Positions 11,816 to 25,792 of a DNA stretch of 64,000 nucleotides are shown here, piece after piece (position 1 is the first letter of the stretch; every line of letters starts with the position of its first letter). A model generated the notes under the pieces. It was not told where the DNA came from. It did no database searches and was given only the letters and a program-made list of their open reading frames with translations. Position numbers and translations under genes: made by a program. Source of the stretch: Acanthacorydalis orientalis (lineage: Eukaryota; Arthropoda; Insecta; Megaloptera; Corydalidae); contig CM068315.1 of assembly GCA_034766995.1 (NCBI GenBank), forward strand, positions 53,377,556 through 53,441,555. The letters are read 5' to 3'.

Positions 11816-13169
11816 GCAAATTTCGACAAATTTCAATTTAATAAAAATGTATAGATTTAATGTCTCTATATAATACTTCCGAAACCAACTCAATTATTAC
11901 ATATTGTAGTTATATTATCAAATGCACGAAACAACTATTAGAAAAATAAAGATTTACACCGAACAAAGAACAATACAATTGACAAATAACGTATAAGCTA
12001 AACACAGACTTAAAAATTTCAAAATACGATAGTTATGATCACTGTCACACTGCACACAAACATTGAATAATCGACCTGTTACATACTTTATTACACTTTA
12101 TCATACAACTGTTATAGAAAATGAAAATACCCTGTTAATATCTAATTTACATACATAAAAAAACAGTTACATTTATTACTAGCTGGTCAGGCTGAATGTT
12201 ATTTAAATGCACTATTAAGAAACAAGAATTTATTTTCTGCACTTGCAATAAAATCGAAAGTTGTTCTCTACATTCAATACAATTTTCAGAATAAATTTAT
12301 ATTCTATATTTTTATTTAAAACACGTATTGTGTTAATAATCGTTAAATTGTACAGTTACATGTATAAACATGTCAATTCGTTCTATTTGATCAAATCATT
12401 ATAAATTAGGTATTATAGTCTGTGTCTAGATTAAAATGCTAACAAAAAAAAAAACTCATTTTCAATTTATAACTAAGTAAACTGAACTAACGGTTACAAC
12501 AAATCCCGCGAAATAAATAACAAAATACTGTAACATAAACATAAATCTATACAGATCCACAATAGAAACGTAACTGCATCCCGCAGTAGTAATTTATTAA
12601 AACATCCTGTTTGGCGAGGATTACATTAAGCAAAAACAACTCATTAGTGGGGGATACGAATTCACAAACCTTCAAACCACACATTTCCATTCTCACTCCA
12701 GTATAAAATAACTGACCCGCGATCCCCTATGAACTGATAAACATCAACCGTAATATTCACCCTCAATTTTATATATATATACATATATATATATGATCAA
12801 AAAAAATGAGAAAAACGAAATGAATATTACTGTCGATTTCATAAAATACAGAATAGCATGGAATATGTATCCACGAAACAAATTAAGTAAAGAATATCTT
12901 TTCCAATTAAGCTTTGGTTTTTGATAACATATAAAGATAAGTATCATTAAAATCAAACATTTCCGGTTAATATAAAAGCTGTTATTTTTTTGAAATTTTT
13001 AGTTCTAATATCTTCCAATTGTGCATATTTGTATTATATTACAAAACAGTACAGATGCCAGATAATAATAAACGTCACCATACACACGTACACATGCACA
13101 CACAATATGCATATATATATATATATAAATTAGAATTCCAATTATCCGGAAATTCGATTATACGACCAG
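11812..13169. other. AT-rich sequence, nothing recognised
   Basis: Only short TA runs (near 12769 and 13110) are seen. No transposase, exon or terminal repeat was identified. Confidence 0.5.
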
Positions 13170-13298
13170 CAGTATCGCGCTATAGCTTTGCAGGGGGGCC
13201 AGGCAAATTTGAATTGTGGGCCCCATGTACGGTGTTGTACTACAATAATGAATTTATAAGGCAATTGCCCTTTTTGCTCATAGGATAACGCGCCACTG
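13170..13298. mobile_element. hAT-like MITE, about 129 bp
   Basis: The left end CAGTATCGCGCTATAGCTTT and the reverse complement of the right end, CAGTGGCGCGTTATCCTATG, form an imperfect inverted repeat. Subterminal GC-rich blocks (GGGGGGCC, GGGCCCC, GGCAATTGCC) resemble the widespread CAGTGGCGTAACTAT-type hAT ends. A clear 8-bp target duplication was not seen, so the boundaries are approximate. Confidence 0.45.
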
Positions 13299-13584
13299 CC
13301 GGCCCAATAATTATAATGTGTATATATATATATATATATACTTATAATGTGACACCAGACAAATATTTTTTCTGTTTTAACATAAACAATCTTATTATGA
13401 GTGAATAAAATTGAGACAAGCTAATGAATATTCTTTCGTTATCTAAATTGTTTTTTTTTTTACTATTTTTGCTGGCATTCGTTGGCATATTTTTCAGCAC
13501 ATTTCGATTTCGTTCTTAAATCAGTCATCATTTAACCACAGAACTGATTGTTTCTAGTGCGATTTAATAAATTTGTTTGGTAAA

Positions 13585-14110
13585 ATGGATACAGAAAAAT
13601 CTAAAAGAAGAAAGCGTGTTGTGCTCACATTAGATGACAAACTTAAAATCGTTCGTTTGTTGAAAAAATGTGTTATACAGTACAGAAAATGTGTCGCGAT
13701 TATAACATTTGATCATCAACTGTCTGTGACCTAAAGAAAAATGAAGCAGAAGTTTTGAAATTTCAAAAAGATATCGAAGCCGGCGAGACAAAATGAAAAA
13801 ATAATGAGAAAACACCGCTTTGGATGAAGCACTTTTTGTTTGGTTTTTGCGAAAACGTAGTCTCGGAGATTCTATATCGGGCAATGTCCTATGTGAACAA
13901 GTGCTTCTTTTTAATGAAAAATTGGGTGGAGAACTCGATTTCAAAACAAGCCAAGGTTGGCTAAGATACTTCAAACACGTCATGGAATTAGACAACACGG
14001 ACTTCACAGAGGAAAACTTTCAGCTGATGTAACAACTGCTGCTACTTATAAAACAAAATTCATTGAAATTAGAGAACGATATGAAAAAGATGTTGTACAA
14101 ACAAAATTTA
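13585..14110 (+). pseudogene. pogo/Tigger (jerky-like) transposase, N-terminal fragment
   Basis: From ATG 13585 the reading is MDTEKSKRRKRVVLTLDDKL, then KIVRLL, the HTH_psq start of Tigger/CENP-B-like transposases. After a frameshift it gives CDLKKNEAEVLKFQKDIE. From about 13820, in a third frame, DEALFVWFLRKRSLGDSISG, LLFNEKLGGELDFKTSQGWL and, after a further frameshift, RHGIRQHGLHRGKLSAD match the CENPB-type HTH. The DDE nuclease domain (NADETGL onward) is missing: the copy stops just before the TA array at 14149. At least three frame breaks make it inactive. Confidence 0.85.
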
Positions 14111-14145
14111 ACTATTTGTTGTTGTATTCAAATGTTGCATTGTAA

Positions 14146-14148
<3 letters not shown>

Positions 14149-14223
<75 letters not shown>
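14149..14223. repeat. (TA)n array, 75 bp
   Basis: Just 3' of the truncated Tigger copy. Confidence 0.97.
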
Positions 14224-14227
<4 letters not shown>

Positions 14228-15694
14228 TATTAATATACAAGATATAATGATGAATGTCAATTTATAAAACACTAATAAGATTTTTTAAAACATATTTTAA
14301 GTAAGTAACAAATTCAAATTAATAAAAATTGCACTACAATACATATGTAGTAAGCAACTCTAAAAAAATAAAAACAATAGAATAATTTTTTACTGTTTTG
14401 GATATTATTTTAATTTAATTCAGATATAACAACATAACTGTCTCATTTTGATTTCAACCATAAAATAAATAAGTATTAACAAAATTTAAATGGAACTGAA
14501 GCATTTTGTTCGACATAACAGTATATTATCCAAATTTAAAAATATTAAAAAAATATACAGAAATATTGATATAATTGTGGGTATAGCAGTAAACATCAAA
14601 GCGAGTTTGAAATTTCCAAAATTATATTAACAATAGCACGAATATACGACAAATTATGAATGTTGTACGTTTTTTATTTCGTCAATTGAATTATAAATAA
14701 TAAATTATTTAAATACACTTGACTTTCAATTCAATTCTTTTGTATTAAACGGTACGTTGTTACCGCACCTTAAATACCGAAGACTTCACGGCAAATAATC
14801 ACAAGTTTGAGTTAAAAGCGAGTACGACTATAATTGGTAGTGACCATTTGGGCCAGTCTCACACGTCGGCCCATGAGATATTACCGCTGTTAGTGGCCAC
14901 GATATCAATGTTATCTATCATCCCCTTGCACGACGGCCACACCCAACAGAGCTACCACCACATAAACACACACACACATACACACATGCATATACACACA
15001 AGCAAACATACGACACGTGTAATGGCCAGACGCATACAAAACAATACCATGTCCTGCTCTACAGAAAACTACACGGGGATATAAGATGAGAATGATATTG
15101 ATTATCAAGCATTACATTTAGCTAAAAATATCCGAATAATTTAAATATTCTGTTTAAAACAGAAGGTACGCATATCTTTTAAAAAACTAATTTTTTGGAT
15201 TTAATTATATTAAAAAAATATTCATAACACTTATTTTAAAAAAAAACGATTAACTACAGTCAACGAATATTCAATATGAACTTTGCTTTACGCACATCTC
15301 CATATAAACACTCACCTTTATAACTAATTCTTTTTACAGATAAACCGACCTAATTTAATTTTTAACGTATTAATTATTTATTAATTTAAAACGTATGAAA
15401 ATCAATTGTCTTACGAATTCCAAATACACAATTTATCGAAAGTACTCATATAGTTGATGTTCTTGTTTTTCAATGCACCTTCAATTTTACAACCGATGGG
15501 AATAAATATAATCAAGTTTGTTTATTTACTATTTCAAATGTAGATTATATTCTAACACGATTTACAATCTTTTTATTTGGATTTATATAGAAACAGGCAC
15601 TTTTATGTGGCATTTACCTGTCACTTATATAACGAGTAACGGTTATAACAAAAAAAATATATAATCCATACATCAATGATCACTATAACCGATT

Positions 15695-15698
<4 letters not shown>

Positions 15699-15740
<42 letters not shown>
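15699..15740. repeat. (TA)n array, 42 bp
   Basis: Uninterrupted. Confidence 0.97.
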
Positions 15741-15743
<3 letters not shown>

Positions 15744-16076
15744 ACAATAAAAAAGAATCATTACCCTTATTGATATGAAATAATAGGGGGAATTACTGAA
15801 CATCTTAAATCAATTTTCAAAATGATTGTAAAATATATCTTTAGAAACATTAAAATTTATACATCATTTTAGTTATAATACCTACTACAAGTCCATAAAA
15901 ACAAACAAACAATATTACTAATGGTATATGATATCAAAAATTAAAAATGAAGAATATTGAAAAGACATTCAATACTGAAAATAGTTGGTACTGGATTTCA
16001 AATTACATATTTTTTTATACATCGAGTATTTTAAACTTTTTTATATTTATTAAAGTATCCATGGCTATTATGTGTA

Positions 16077-16080
<4 letters not shown>

Positions 16081-16129
<49 letters not shown>
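16081..16129. repeat. (TA)n array, 49 bp
   Basis: Preceded by TGTGTATGTC. Confidence 0.97.
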
Positions 16130-16133
<4 letters not shown>

Positions 16134-16493
16134 AATTCGTTTATGTTTATAGTAAATAATGGTCTACAGTTATTTCAAAACAGATACATCTGTCAAATTT
16201 TCGTAAATTCGCGTTACACACTATAAACATTTAATAGCAAAATTAAGCATGTCGATATATTTAATAAATATAACATTTGCAGAACTGTTAAACATAATGT
16301 AAATATTATTATCCATAAATAAACGCTTCAAATATTACTATTTAATAAAGCATAAATCAACTAACTAAGGAATTTATATAACATTTCTGTCATTCATTGT
16401 AGTTGCCTATGTAAATATTATAGCTGTGCTTTCATACATCAAACTTTTCAGTGAAATATAATGATAAAATACAATTATAGACACACTAAGACC

Positions 16494-16540
16494 TCGATTT
16501 GCGTTGTTAATTGGTACCAAAGAACGCCGACGCAAATCGA
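16494..16540. repeat. short inverted repeat, possible pogo-type element end
   Basis: TCGATTTGCGT (16494-16504) and its exact complement ACGCAAATCGA (16530-16540) flank a 25-bp spacer containing TTAATTGGTACC, a phrase also found inside the left end of the 18813 MITE. Confidence 0.5.
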
Positions 16541-17351
16541 AATAATCTATTACATAGTATTTTTATAGGACTTCTTTTAATTCGTCTAAATAAATAATAC
16601 ATATGATGAAAACTGAAATTAAGTTAAATTAAAATGCATGATTAAATTTTTTTTAAAAAAATAATCTTTTAATCATTGTAATAAAAAAAATTAGTCAAGC
16701 AAAAGTATTATCTAATTCATTTGTACATTAAATGTATATAATAAATATTTTTTTTTGTTTTGAAAGATTAATCGGTGTTCATTGCTGTCGACTGGACCTC
16801 AATTAATTAAAAAACTAAGAGTGTTTCTGAAAAAAATAATCTTGTTATTTTTAACTATTTTATAAAAACCAAAAAACAATACGTATCTACATGAAAAAGG
16901 TTCCGTGGTAGACAAAAACCTCGGAAGTTAAAAAAAAACGCAAATAGCTGTATCTATGCGAAACCACTGTGTTATTTGATACCAGCACAAAATGGATTCG
17001 CATTTTTCTCAGCTGACCTTTTAAACGCATAACAATTTCTTCCACGGCCATTTCGTAAACTTATTTGGTTTTTTTGTTTGGATGAGTTTTTTTAATCCCT
17101 CTGTGTGTGCTTTCTTTCTTATGCTAAAACTGTTTGAAACATAACCCAATGTTATCGCTCATCATTATGTATCGTCGGCTGTTAACTTTATGGACTATGA
17201 AAAAAAAACTAAATTTATCAACTGTTTTACTATCAAGATCGTTCAAAATTACTTGAATGTTTCGAACGTATCACCTTATTTGTAACATGCGTATCCTTCA
17301 ACATGTTTGCAAATCCGATCATATATACTAAAATAATAATCAGCTATTAAT

Positions 17352-17361
<10 letters not shown>

Positions 17362-17411
<50 letters not shown>
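17362..17411. repeat. (TA)n array, 50 bp
   Basis: Preceded by AACAACAATA. Confidence 0.97.
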
Positions 17412-17413
<2 letters not shown>

Positions 17414-18282
17414 AATGAATTATACACAAGCTAGTAAATAAAAAGAGATCAAAAAAGTTTAATGAGCTTAACATTACAGTAGTTACATTAAATGATTGGC
17501 ATTGTTGAAAAAGATTTATTACCCACATATTGGCGAAACGAATATCACCTGTAAGTGAGAAATATTGAAAAAACTAAGGAAAAAAGTTGTTAAAAGATAT
17601 TCAGTACTTAACAGATGCATCTATTGTTCTTAGTTCTTGGAAGATATGTCAGTAATACAAGTATTTCTGAGAAAGAGGTAGCAGATATCATTTCGCGGCC
17701 CATAGATTGATAAACGCTAATCTAACTTACCCAACTGTGCTAATAAAAAGTTAAATATATACCACACAATTATTATGGTTTTGAAATTGAACAACGCTCA
17801 ATATTCAAATTTATTCTATCATATATAATTATCAATAAAATATAGTAATAAATTGTTTATTAAATAAAATTAAATTACCTCACAACCTCTATTTTATTTA
17901 TCGATTTTATTAATGAACCATTCTTTTGAACATTTTTTTTTAAATAATCAAATGTACTGAGTACAAGAAAAACAATATTCCGAACATTACTTAACAAAGT
18001 TTCTTTTCTGTTACAATGAAGACGAATTCGCATGGAATTAAATTGACAATTTGTCTTTGTATTGACCTTTGGATCACTTTTCTTCTTAATCATTATAAAT
18101 GACTGGCACACAGACGTCACTTCAGCTAACTTATTCTTATTTCTGTTATTTTTAATGAAGTTAATATTTTCTTGGCATTCGATTTACATTATATAACAAA
18201 GAATGGTACAATAGTAAAATGTTAAACAAACACAAATATCACTAACACAAACATACATGACACATACAGGACACACAGCACA

Positions 18283-18295
18283 TACACATACATAC

Positions 18296-18367
<72 letters not shown>
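18283..18367. repeat. (ACAT)n(TA)n array
   Basis: ACAT tetramers to 18317 pass into 50 bp of TA. Confidence 0.95.
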
Positions 18368-18370
<3 letters not shown>

Positions 18371-18812
18371 TATATAATTTTACACCAACATTTAAAAAAA
18401 CGGTTTGCTAACATAATAATTATTTGTATTTAGCAGGTAATTTAAATTTAATTATGATAATTAACAAGACTATGTGAAATAACAGACAATCATATTTGTG
18501 ATTATTGTCATATTAAAATAAGTTACTGGCAATTGTACACAAAATTAACTAAAGCGCATTGTTATTAATTTAATTTTTGTAGTTCAGTTTCTTTAATGTG
18601 TAACATTTAATATTAACATATAATAATTATCAATAAAAAGATTAGTACTCATAAATTATGAAAATAGATTGTACTACAACCAAAATACACCATTATGTTA
18701 CAAATTTATTTTTCACGAAAATGCAAAATATTTTTTAAAATTATTTTAGTAAATATTTGTTAGTTACAACAATGCCGTAAAACTAAATTTTATTAAACAT
18801 AGTAATATTATA

Positions 18813-19271
18813 CAGTCAACCATCCCACAAAGCGATTAATTGGTACCGTGTTATAAGGAAACCGCGTTAAATGAAACTAAGAAGTAAATACATATAAATC
18901 AGATTGAATCGTTCTGTATTATATGAAAGCTGCATTCTCAGAGCACCATATTATGATGAATACGGTTATGAAATAAAATTTTATTGATACAAAAGGAAAT
19001 AAATATATGTTTACTTATTTCAAATTATTTTTATTAAATTTAAGAGTTCATATATAATATATACATATATATATATATAAACTAGAATATTAACAGAAAA
19101 TGGTGATGTATGTGCATGGAAAAAAACAGGGGAATTCCTCATTAATTTCAACTGTAAAACTGTAAAAGTGAAATAGAAAAATGAATGCTATAGAAAGACT
19201 GCTTAATCTAATTAAGTTGTATTATATAGAAACTGTGTTATAACAGTACCGTGTTTTAGGAGCATTTACTG
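18813..19271. mobile_element. pogo/Tigger-like MITE, about 459 bp
   Basis: The left end CAGTCAACCATCCCACAAAG and the complement of the right end, CAGTAAATGCTCCTAAAACA, share the CAGT start and an imperfect inverted subterminal region around GTGTTATAA/TTATAACAC. TA lies on each side. CAGTxxACC ends with TA duplication are typical of Tigger MITEs. No coding capacity. Confidence 0.55.
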
Positions 19272-19938
19272 TACTTCAAAAAAGGTAAATGTAAACCATT
19301 GTCAGACAGGATGAAATAAATATAAAATGCATACTTTAGAACAGATATCTTTAAATTTCAATTTAAACGATCATATTTTTTGCAGTAACAATAATATAGT
19401 TCCAAATACATCTACTTTTAATAAATGAACAAATTATTTCATTACTTGCCTTATATATTATGTTTATTAAAAAAAAATTAATTCAATCAATGTTATATTA
19501 AAAAATAACATATTTTCAGTGCATAAAGTAATGATGAAAATCAAACACACAAAAGTAGTAACGAAAAGCTGAGGAAATTTCGAAAACGTTACAATTCATT
19601 TAAGGAATACCTGTAATAAACAATATCAATTACAACAAGTCCAACAAACTACACGGAGAAACACTGTAATTGAAAGCAAAAACGTATAGAACCAATCATA
19701 CATACAAAATACTTCTATTCAATTAAGAATTAAGAACTTCAATTAAGAAGTGAAGTCATATATACATAATTACTTATCTTACTCGTTTCCAGTATGTTTT
19801 ATGTGAAATTTTAGTTTTTGTAAAAATAGAACCCACAATCAGCTCTTCATCATTTAATTTTTTTACTATTATTCATTAAAATATTTATTGTGCACACATA
19901 CATGCATCCATCCATCTATGTATACATACACGCAACTT

Positions 19939-19951
19939 TCTCTCTCTCTCT

Positions 19952-20001
<50 letters not shown>
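19939..20001. repeat. (CT)n(TA)n array
   Basis: (TC)6 then CCC then 47 bp of TA. Confidence 0.95.
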
Positions 20002-20003
<2 letters not shown>

Positions 20004-21454
20004 CGATAAAAATATTACATATAAGTAAAACGTACTAAAACCATTTAAAGAGAAACATTAATATACTATGAAAAACTATTTTGCAAAACGAAAAAAAAAC
20101 TTCAATGCATCCTTGAAAATATTGCCGTTTCCTCTTTCTTTATAATATCTGTGTTTTTTTTATGACACTGTTCTATACCAAAACTTAAAATAATCTATGT
20201 TTAATTTACACTCATAGTGCTAAGTGAAAGGCAGTTATTAAAATCTTATTTACTTTATTTATTATTACTAAACAAAAACCGCGACTAAGTTTTAAAATAA
20301 CACATGACTCACGATAGATTGTATTTAATTACGTATGTATTACTGAAAATATCAACAAGTATGACCCTATAGGTGAGTCAGTGTGTTGACCTGCACTTCC
20401 TACAATGTTCGTAATATGAATAACAAAACAAATTTTCATTGGTTTTATTTACTTGCAAACATTGGCCTCCAACGCATGCAACATAAATATTATAGTCAGT
20501 TCAAGCGAAATACAACATTTTTATAATATATGACTTGTAATAAGCTGATCCGTTTTATTACATTAAATGAAATTAGAATATAAATATTAGAGAAGAATAA
20601 TTATCAAAAACATACCGTACGCACTTACGGATTTACATTTTGTATTAGAATACGGCGTAAGAAATTATTTTCTTGAAATATATAGGTGATTCAATTTGGG
20701 CTTGAAAAATTTTAACACAAAATGTTTATCCAAACCCAACACTGCGAAAAAAAATTCTTATATTTAGTTATTATATAACACTTCTTATATTTAGTTATTT
20801 TGATTATAACTATTTATATATATATATATATATATATGCAAGTCACGTTCAAAAATTTATCCATTTTGAACATTTTACAGTTTCATATAACAAAAGAAAT
20901 AAATTACATTAATTAAAGAATTGTATCGTATTCCAAAATAATTAACCTAATTAATTGCGGAAATAAAAAATATCTACCTGTTTCGTTTGTAAATTAATAT
21001 TTTCATTTAATAAAAAATGTCTTTCTATATAAAAAAAAATCAACCATTAGAAAAATGTGCAAATTATCTTTCAAGAGTATGCTACAAACATACACTCGCA
21101 AGAAATGTTATTTTAAAATACAGAGAAAAACGGTCAATAACTGAAGAAAAAAAATAATTCACTCATTATTTTTAATATTATTTTGTTTTCAAGTGTAATT
21201 ACCAAAAATAATTCTTTGAGAGAACAGATCGCGTTCAACTACTGATTACAGCACACTTCTCGGGATAGTAAGGTTTGTGTATAGCACGAACTTAACTTTA
21301 GTAGGCAGTCGCTCGAGGGAGTCGTGTCAAAGTGGATCGGTGACCTCCACATAACCTCCTCACCCACATCACGGTCAAAGCACCCTCAGGTGACAGAGAA
21401 TAAGCACCTCAATATACTCACTAACACATAAACGTAACGTAAGTACAGAATGTC

Positions 21455-21456
<2 letters not shown>

Positions 21457-21532
<76 letters not shown>
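21457..21532. repeat. (TA)n array, 76 bp
   Basis: Uninterrupted. Confidence 0.97.
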
Positions 21533-21536
<4 letters not shown>

Positions 21537-22481
21537 CATTTGGTAAAAAACAAATACCTGCATTTAATAATTAACACTTTCTAATACCAACTACATAAAT
21601 AATTTTCATTCGAAAAAAATGTTTAATCATAATTGCATTAATAGAAGTTCTATTTTTTTTAAAAAAAATATTAAAATAAAAGTACTATGAAAACTCATAT
21701 TGTGTTAATAGTGGCCAGTAATTAAATAATCTTTTAACATTTTATTTTATCAAATCCGAGACAGCTGTTTTAGTGAAAACAGTATTCTATATTATATGTT
21801 AAAAATAAAATATACCCTCCTCACTTTTCTCACAACAATTAATTTTTTATAAACAAATCCAAAATAATAAGAAAAATTATTTAATTTTAATTAATGTTAA
21901 TAACACATACATATATATATATATATAAATATATATTAAAAGAAATGCTGAACAGAGTTGAAACATTAAAAATTTAAGAGTAATATAAAAAATTTCATCT
22001 CTTAAGCATTAAATGAAAGCTTACTCATTAATGTTTACGACGTTATCATAAAAATAATAATAATTTACAATAAAAAGCTAATTGGATGAACTTTAATATC
22101 TCTTTAGACACATATTATCATATAATTACCTTAGCTCGCATTTGAATCTCATGATAATATGTCCATAGATACACATTGTATGAATATACGCACCACACGT
22201 ACAATTAATTTCATTTAAAAGTTTCATAATTAGGCGTTCTGGTTAATAATAATGAAACAATAAATATGATTACTTTCTACGAATTTAATACAAAATGAGA
22301 AATTAATATTAAACACTGCAATGTTAAAATTAAATATACAATACAATAACATACTTTTTTTTTATTTTCCTAGAATATAAAATGCATTCTTTCATATTAT
22401 ACTATTTTGCATTTCAACATATACATGCTGATTAACACACAACTAAAATGTTCATTATATAAAGTGTGTAATAGTGAGCAA

Positions 22482-22482
<1 letters not shown>

Positions 22483-22547
<65 letters not shown>

Positions 22548-22566
22548 TTATTTAAAAACATACATT

Positions 22567-22602
<36 letters not shown>
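22483..22602. repeat. two (TA)n arrays, 61 and 31 bp
   Basis: 22483-22543 and 22572-22602, separated by 28 bp. Confidence 0.97.
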
Positions 22603-22603
<1 letters not shown>

Positions 22604-23861
22604 TGTTTTATTAAAAGTTCTTAAAAACTATAAGAATTCATAAAAAAAAATATCATAAAAATCGAGAACAAAATCACTGGACTCAATCGCAGATAAATAA
22701 AAGTGTATCCTATTAAAAAACGGAAAATCAAATATAGTTAAACCATATGAACTAAAAATTGAGATATTTTCGTTTAACAATTTATACTTTCATATACATG
22801 TAAAAAATGTTTCGAAATCGCTTTAGTGATTTTTGAGTAATTCCACATCAAAATTCAATATAAAGGATTCCATCACTTTCTTCAATCCTTAAAATAATAT
22901 ACTTTTTCTGAGAGTTCAATATTCTCCATATTTTTCTCGTTTGTTATTTTTATATTATTATTCATGGTTTTAAGTAATATTCCAGTCAAAGTTATAAAAC
23001 AATGAAAAATTTGCGAGTTAATGCATTTACACGGATTTATCTCCAGGACATCCTATAAAGTACAATAAAGACTTATTTAACCTACATTCGTCTGAAAATA
23101 ACAACTGTTCGGAGAAAACGACAGAAAAATCGGTCCTATAGTGTCTGCTTTTTTGTGTAACATACAAAATAAAACATGTTTCCAACTAACATTTTTAAAA
23201 ACTCAATCAGCCAATGTAAACTATTATATCAAGAAAACATTGAAATTGAGTACACACTGAGAAAACCAATTCAAGGAGATGGATTATTATGGTATGTGTT
23301 CAGAGCACCATAGTACAGAACTGTACCTTGAAACTCTGACTATGATGTCATAGTCATTGAGACGCGCATAAACAACAATCAAAAATGATCAATAATAATT
23401 TAGTGAACATTTTTAACCAGAATAATTTTTGTGGTTGTGGAATAAAAAATCATTCATTTGTGAAAGTGAATTTAACCACAGTGTCAGAATAAGAAGCTGT
23501 ATTTTGCCACATAACTTGGTTACTTCTTTTTTAATAAGTGAAGTTTAAAATACAAATATGACTAGTTTTATTTTTTTTCGGTTAATGCAATTGTGATCAC
23601 ATCATAAAGTAATTTAATTGTATACCATACCGACTACAATACTAAGGTTTACTGTCTTTATAGATCTTCAGATAACTAGTATCAAACATTTCTTGGTATT
23701 AATTTGTAATTACATTATTTTATATATGAGCTTATATTAAAACTATCTTTCATTCCACAAAAATGTATGTATATATATATATATATTTGGTTGGTAAGAA
23801 AATAATTGAGGTTTTTGTTATGAATTTGAAGGTCATAAACCGCAATTATCTTTCTATCGAC

Positions 23862-23864
<3 letters not shown>

Positions 23865-23935
<71 letters not shown>
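23865..23935. repeat. (TA)n array, 71 bp
   Basis: A smaller run lies at 23768-23787. Confidence 0.97.
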
Positions 23936-23938
<3 letters not shown>

Positions 23939-24540
23939 ACCGCCACAATTCATATAAATAGATCGTAAAACAATAACTTTACAAATACACAGAAACTTAA
24001 GCAAAACGTTTTATCTGAATTTCCACACTTTTGATTAAAATAAAAATGTATTTCTTTTGTATACATTTAGAATTATATTAGGAATTACTACATATATTGC
24101 ACTACGTTACGAAATAAATAACAGTGACCACTTAAAAACAACGTTTGTAATAATATGATTTCTGCTCTATTTACTTCATAATTAATGAACTTTCTTAAAG
24201 TAAATATGTTTTAAGAGTATACTTTTAGGTGTCTATACACTTTTTCATTTATTTATTATTTTCGTAAAGAAATCATTTGCATACAAGGCACAAATCAGAA
24301 ATAAACTTGAACTCTTCTATAAAATTCTTTTATTAAAACCACGCCTTTTCAGAGCACCTTATTGATTTTAAGAGTTATTTTTAGGATTTATTTTTGTTGA
24401 TATTTTTAGAAGGCATGCTTAAACGTATGGAAGATTAACTGTAAAAGGGTTTTATAATTTTATTACTGCTATAGACTTTTTCTTTATTTTTATTTCGCAA
24501 AATTAGATATTTACACGACACTCACACTACAAACACACAC

Positions 24541-24544
<4 letters not shown>

Positions 24545-24591
<47 letters not shown>
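24545..24591. repeat. (TA)n array, 47 bp
   Basis: The mariner at 24606 loses its C-terminus here. Confidence 0.97.
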
Positions 24592-24599
<8 letters not shown>

Positions 24600-24605
24600 A
24601 ATATA

Positions 24606-25426
24606 ATACCGCTGTTTTCAACTCATTGTCATCATTAAAATGTTGCTCATGTAAATCTTTTTTCAAATTATTAAAAAGGTAATAATCGCTAGGGATCATG
24701 CCCGAACTGTAGGGCGGGTGATCAAGTTCTTGGAAGCCACACTTCCGAATAGCGGCTTGAGAAACAGTAGTTGTGGGTATTGGTGTATTGTACAAGTGTA
24801 GTCCTGTTATTAATTTTCCATGCCGTTTTCCGCGAATATTATCTCGCAATTTATGCAACAATGCTACATAATATGGACAATTAACAGTGACATTGCACTC
24901 CTTAAAATCAATTAATAAAATGCCCTTGCAATCACAAAACGTTGTGGCCATCACCTTTTTTGAGGACACCTTCACATTCCTTGGAAGTGGTTCACCTGCT
25001 CGCAAAGATTCCATAGGTTCTCTTTTAGACAGAGGATCATAATATAGGACTACTACTTCATCTTTTGTTACAATGATGATTTAGTGTATTTGGATTTGGA
25101 TCACAGAGCTCTAAAAATGAACGTGAACTGGGTACCAGACGTTGATGCTGAACACTTGAAAGAAGTTTGGGTACCCACCATGTACTGACCTTATTCATAC
25201 CTAAATGGACATGTAGAATTCAGCAAACGGTTACTTGTGAAAGATTGGAGATTGCTGATAATTCTTTCATTTTTAAGTGCCTGTCATTTAGCACCAGGTC
25301 TTCGACAAGTGCAACAGAATCGGACGTGAACATTCCCACAGAATAACCAGAACGCGATTAATCTTTCAGTAATTCTTCTCCCATCCGAAATCTCTTAACC
25401 CATGCTTTTACAATGGAGCATGAAGG
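24606..25426 (-). pseudogene. mariner transposase pseudogene, near-complete but C-terminally truncated at a TA array
   Basis: Minus-strand readings in two frames give IVKAWVKRFRMGEELLKD, then VALVEDLVLNDRHLKMKELS and LGMNKVSTWWVPKLL (second HTH and WVPxxL linker). After frame changes come TKDEVVVLYYDPLSKREPME (TxDExWVxHxxPxSK block) and VMATTFCDCKGILLIDF. Then follow YYVALLHKLRDNIRGKRHGK, LHLYNTPIPTT (LLHDNAPAHTA with the Asp changed), HPPYSSGMIPSDYYLFNNLK and NDDNELKTAV. The reading runs straight into TA repeats at 24591. Several active-site residues are altered. Confidence 0.87.
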
Positions 25427-25506
25427 GGATGCATCCCCATATACTCTATCTAATTGTTATTTTTCTATTTTAAATTATGTACTTCCTAAGTACGAATACC
25501 AATTTA

Positions 25507-25537
<31 letters not shown>

Positions 25538-25759
25538 TAAAATGTTGATATATGCCTTTTCGATCAATGCGAGATTCAGTTAATACGGTCACAAACATAT
25601 ATAGCACCTATATACGTGCCCACTTAAATTTCCAATAATACAACCATATTCCAAATGTTCCAAAACCTCATGGATGAATTAGAATTTACCGAAATCAACC
25701 GCACATGTCAAGATTCTATATTATCAAGATTTACCTCTCTCCCTCCCTCTCTCTCTCTT

Positions 25760-25792
<33 letters not shown>

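Larger units (their letters stand above)
14225..18812. other. AT-rich sequence with arrays and one GC-richer island
   Basis: The island at about 14755-15080 contains an ORF starting MGQSHTSAHEILPLL that runs into a (CA)n tract; no family recognised. A fragment at 16494-16540 looks like a pogo-type terminus. The rest is low-complexity intronic DNA with arrays at 15699, 16081, 17362 and 18318. Confidence 0.4.
19272..24544. other. AT-rich intronic sequence, no gene seen
   Basis: Arrays lie at 19955, 21457, 22483, 22572 and 23865, with shorter ones near 19054, 20815 and 21908. An 18-bp direct repeat TTCTTATATTTAGTTATT occurs at about 20755 and 20783. An inverted pair ACATATTATCAT/ATGATAATATGT lies near 22109 and 22151. 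A mildly GC-richer patch at 21230-21440 has no recognisable content. Confidence 0.45.
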
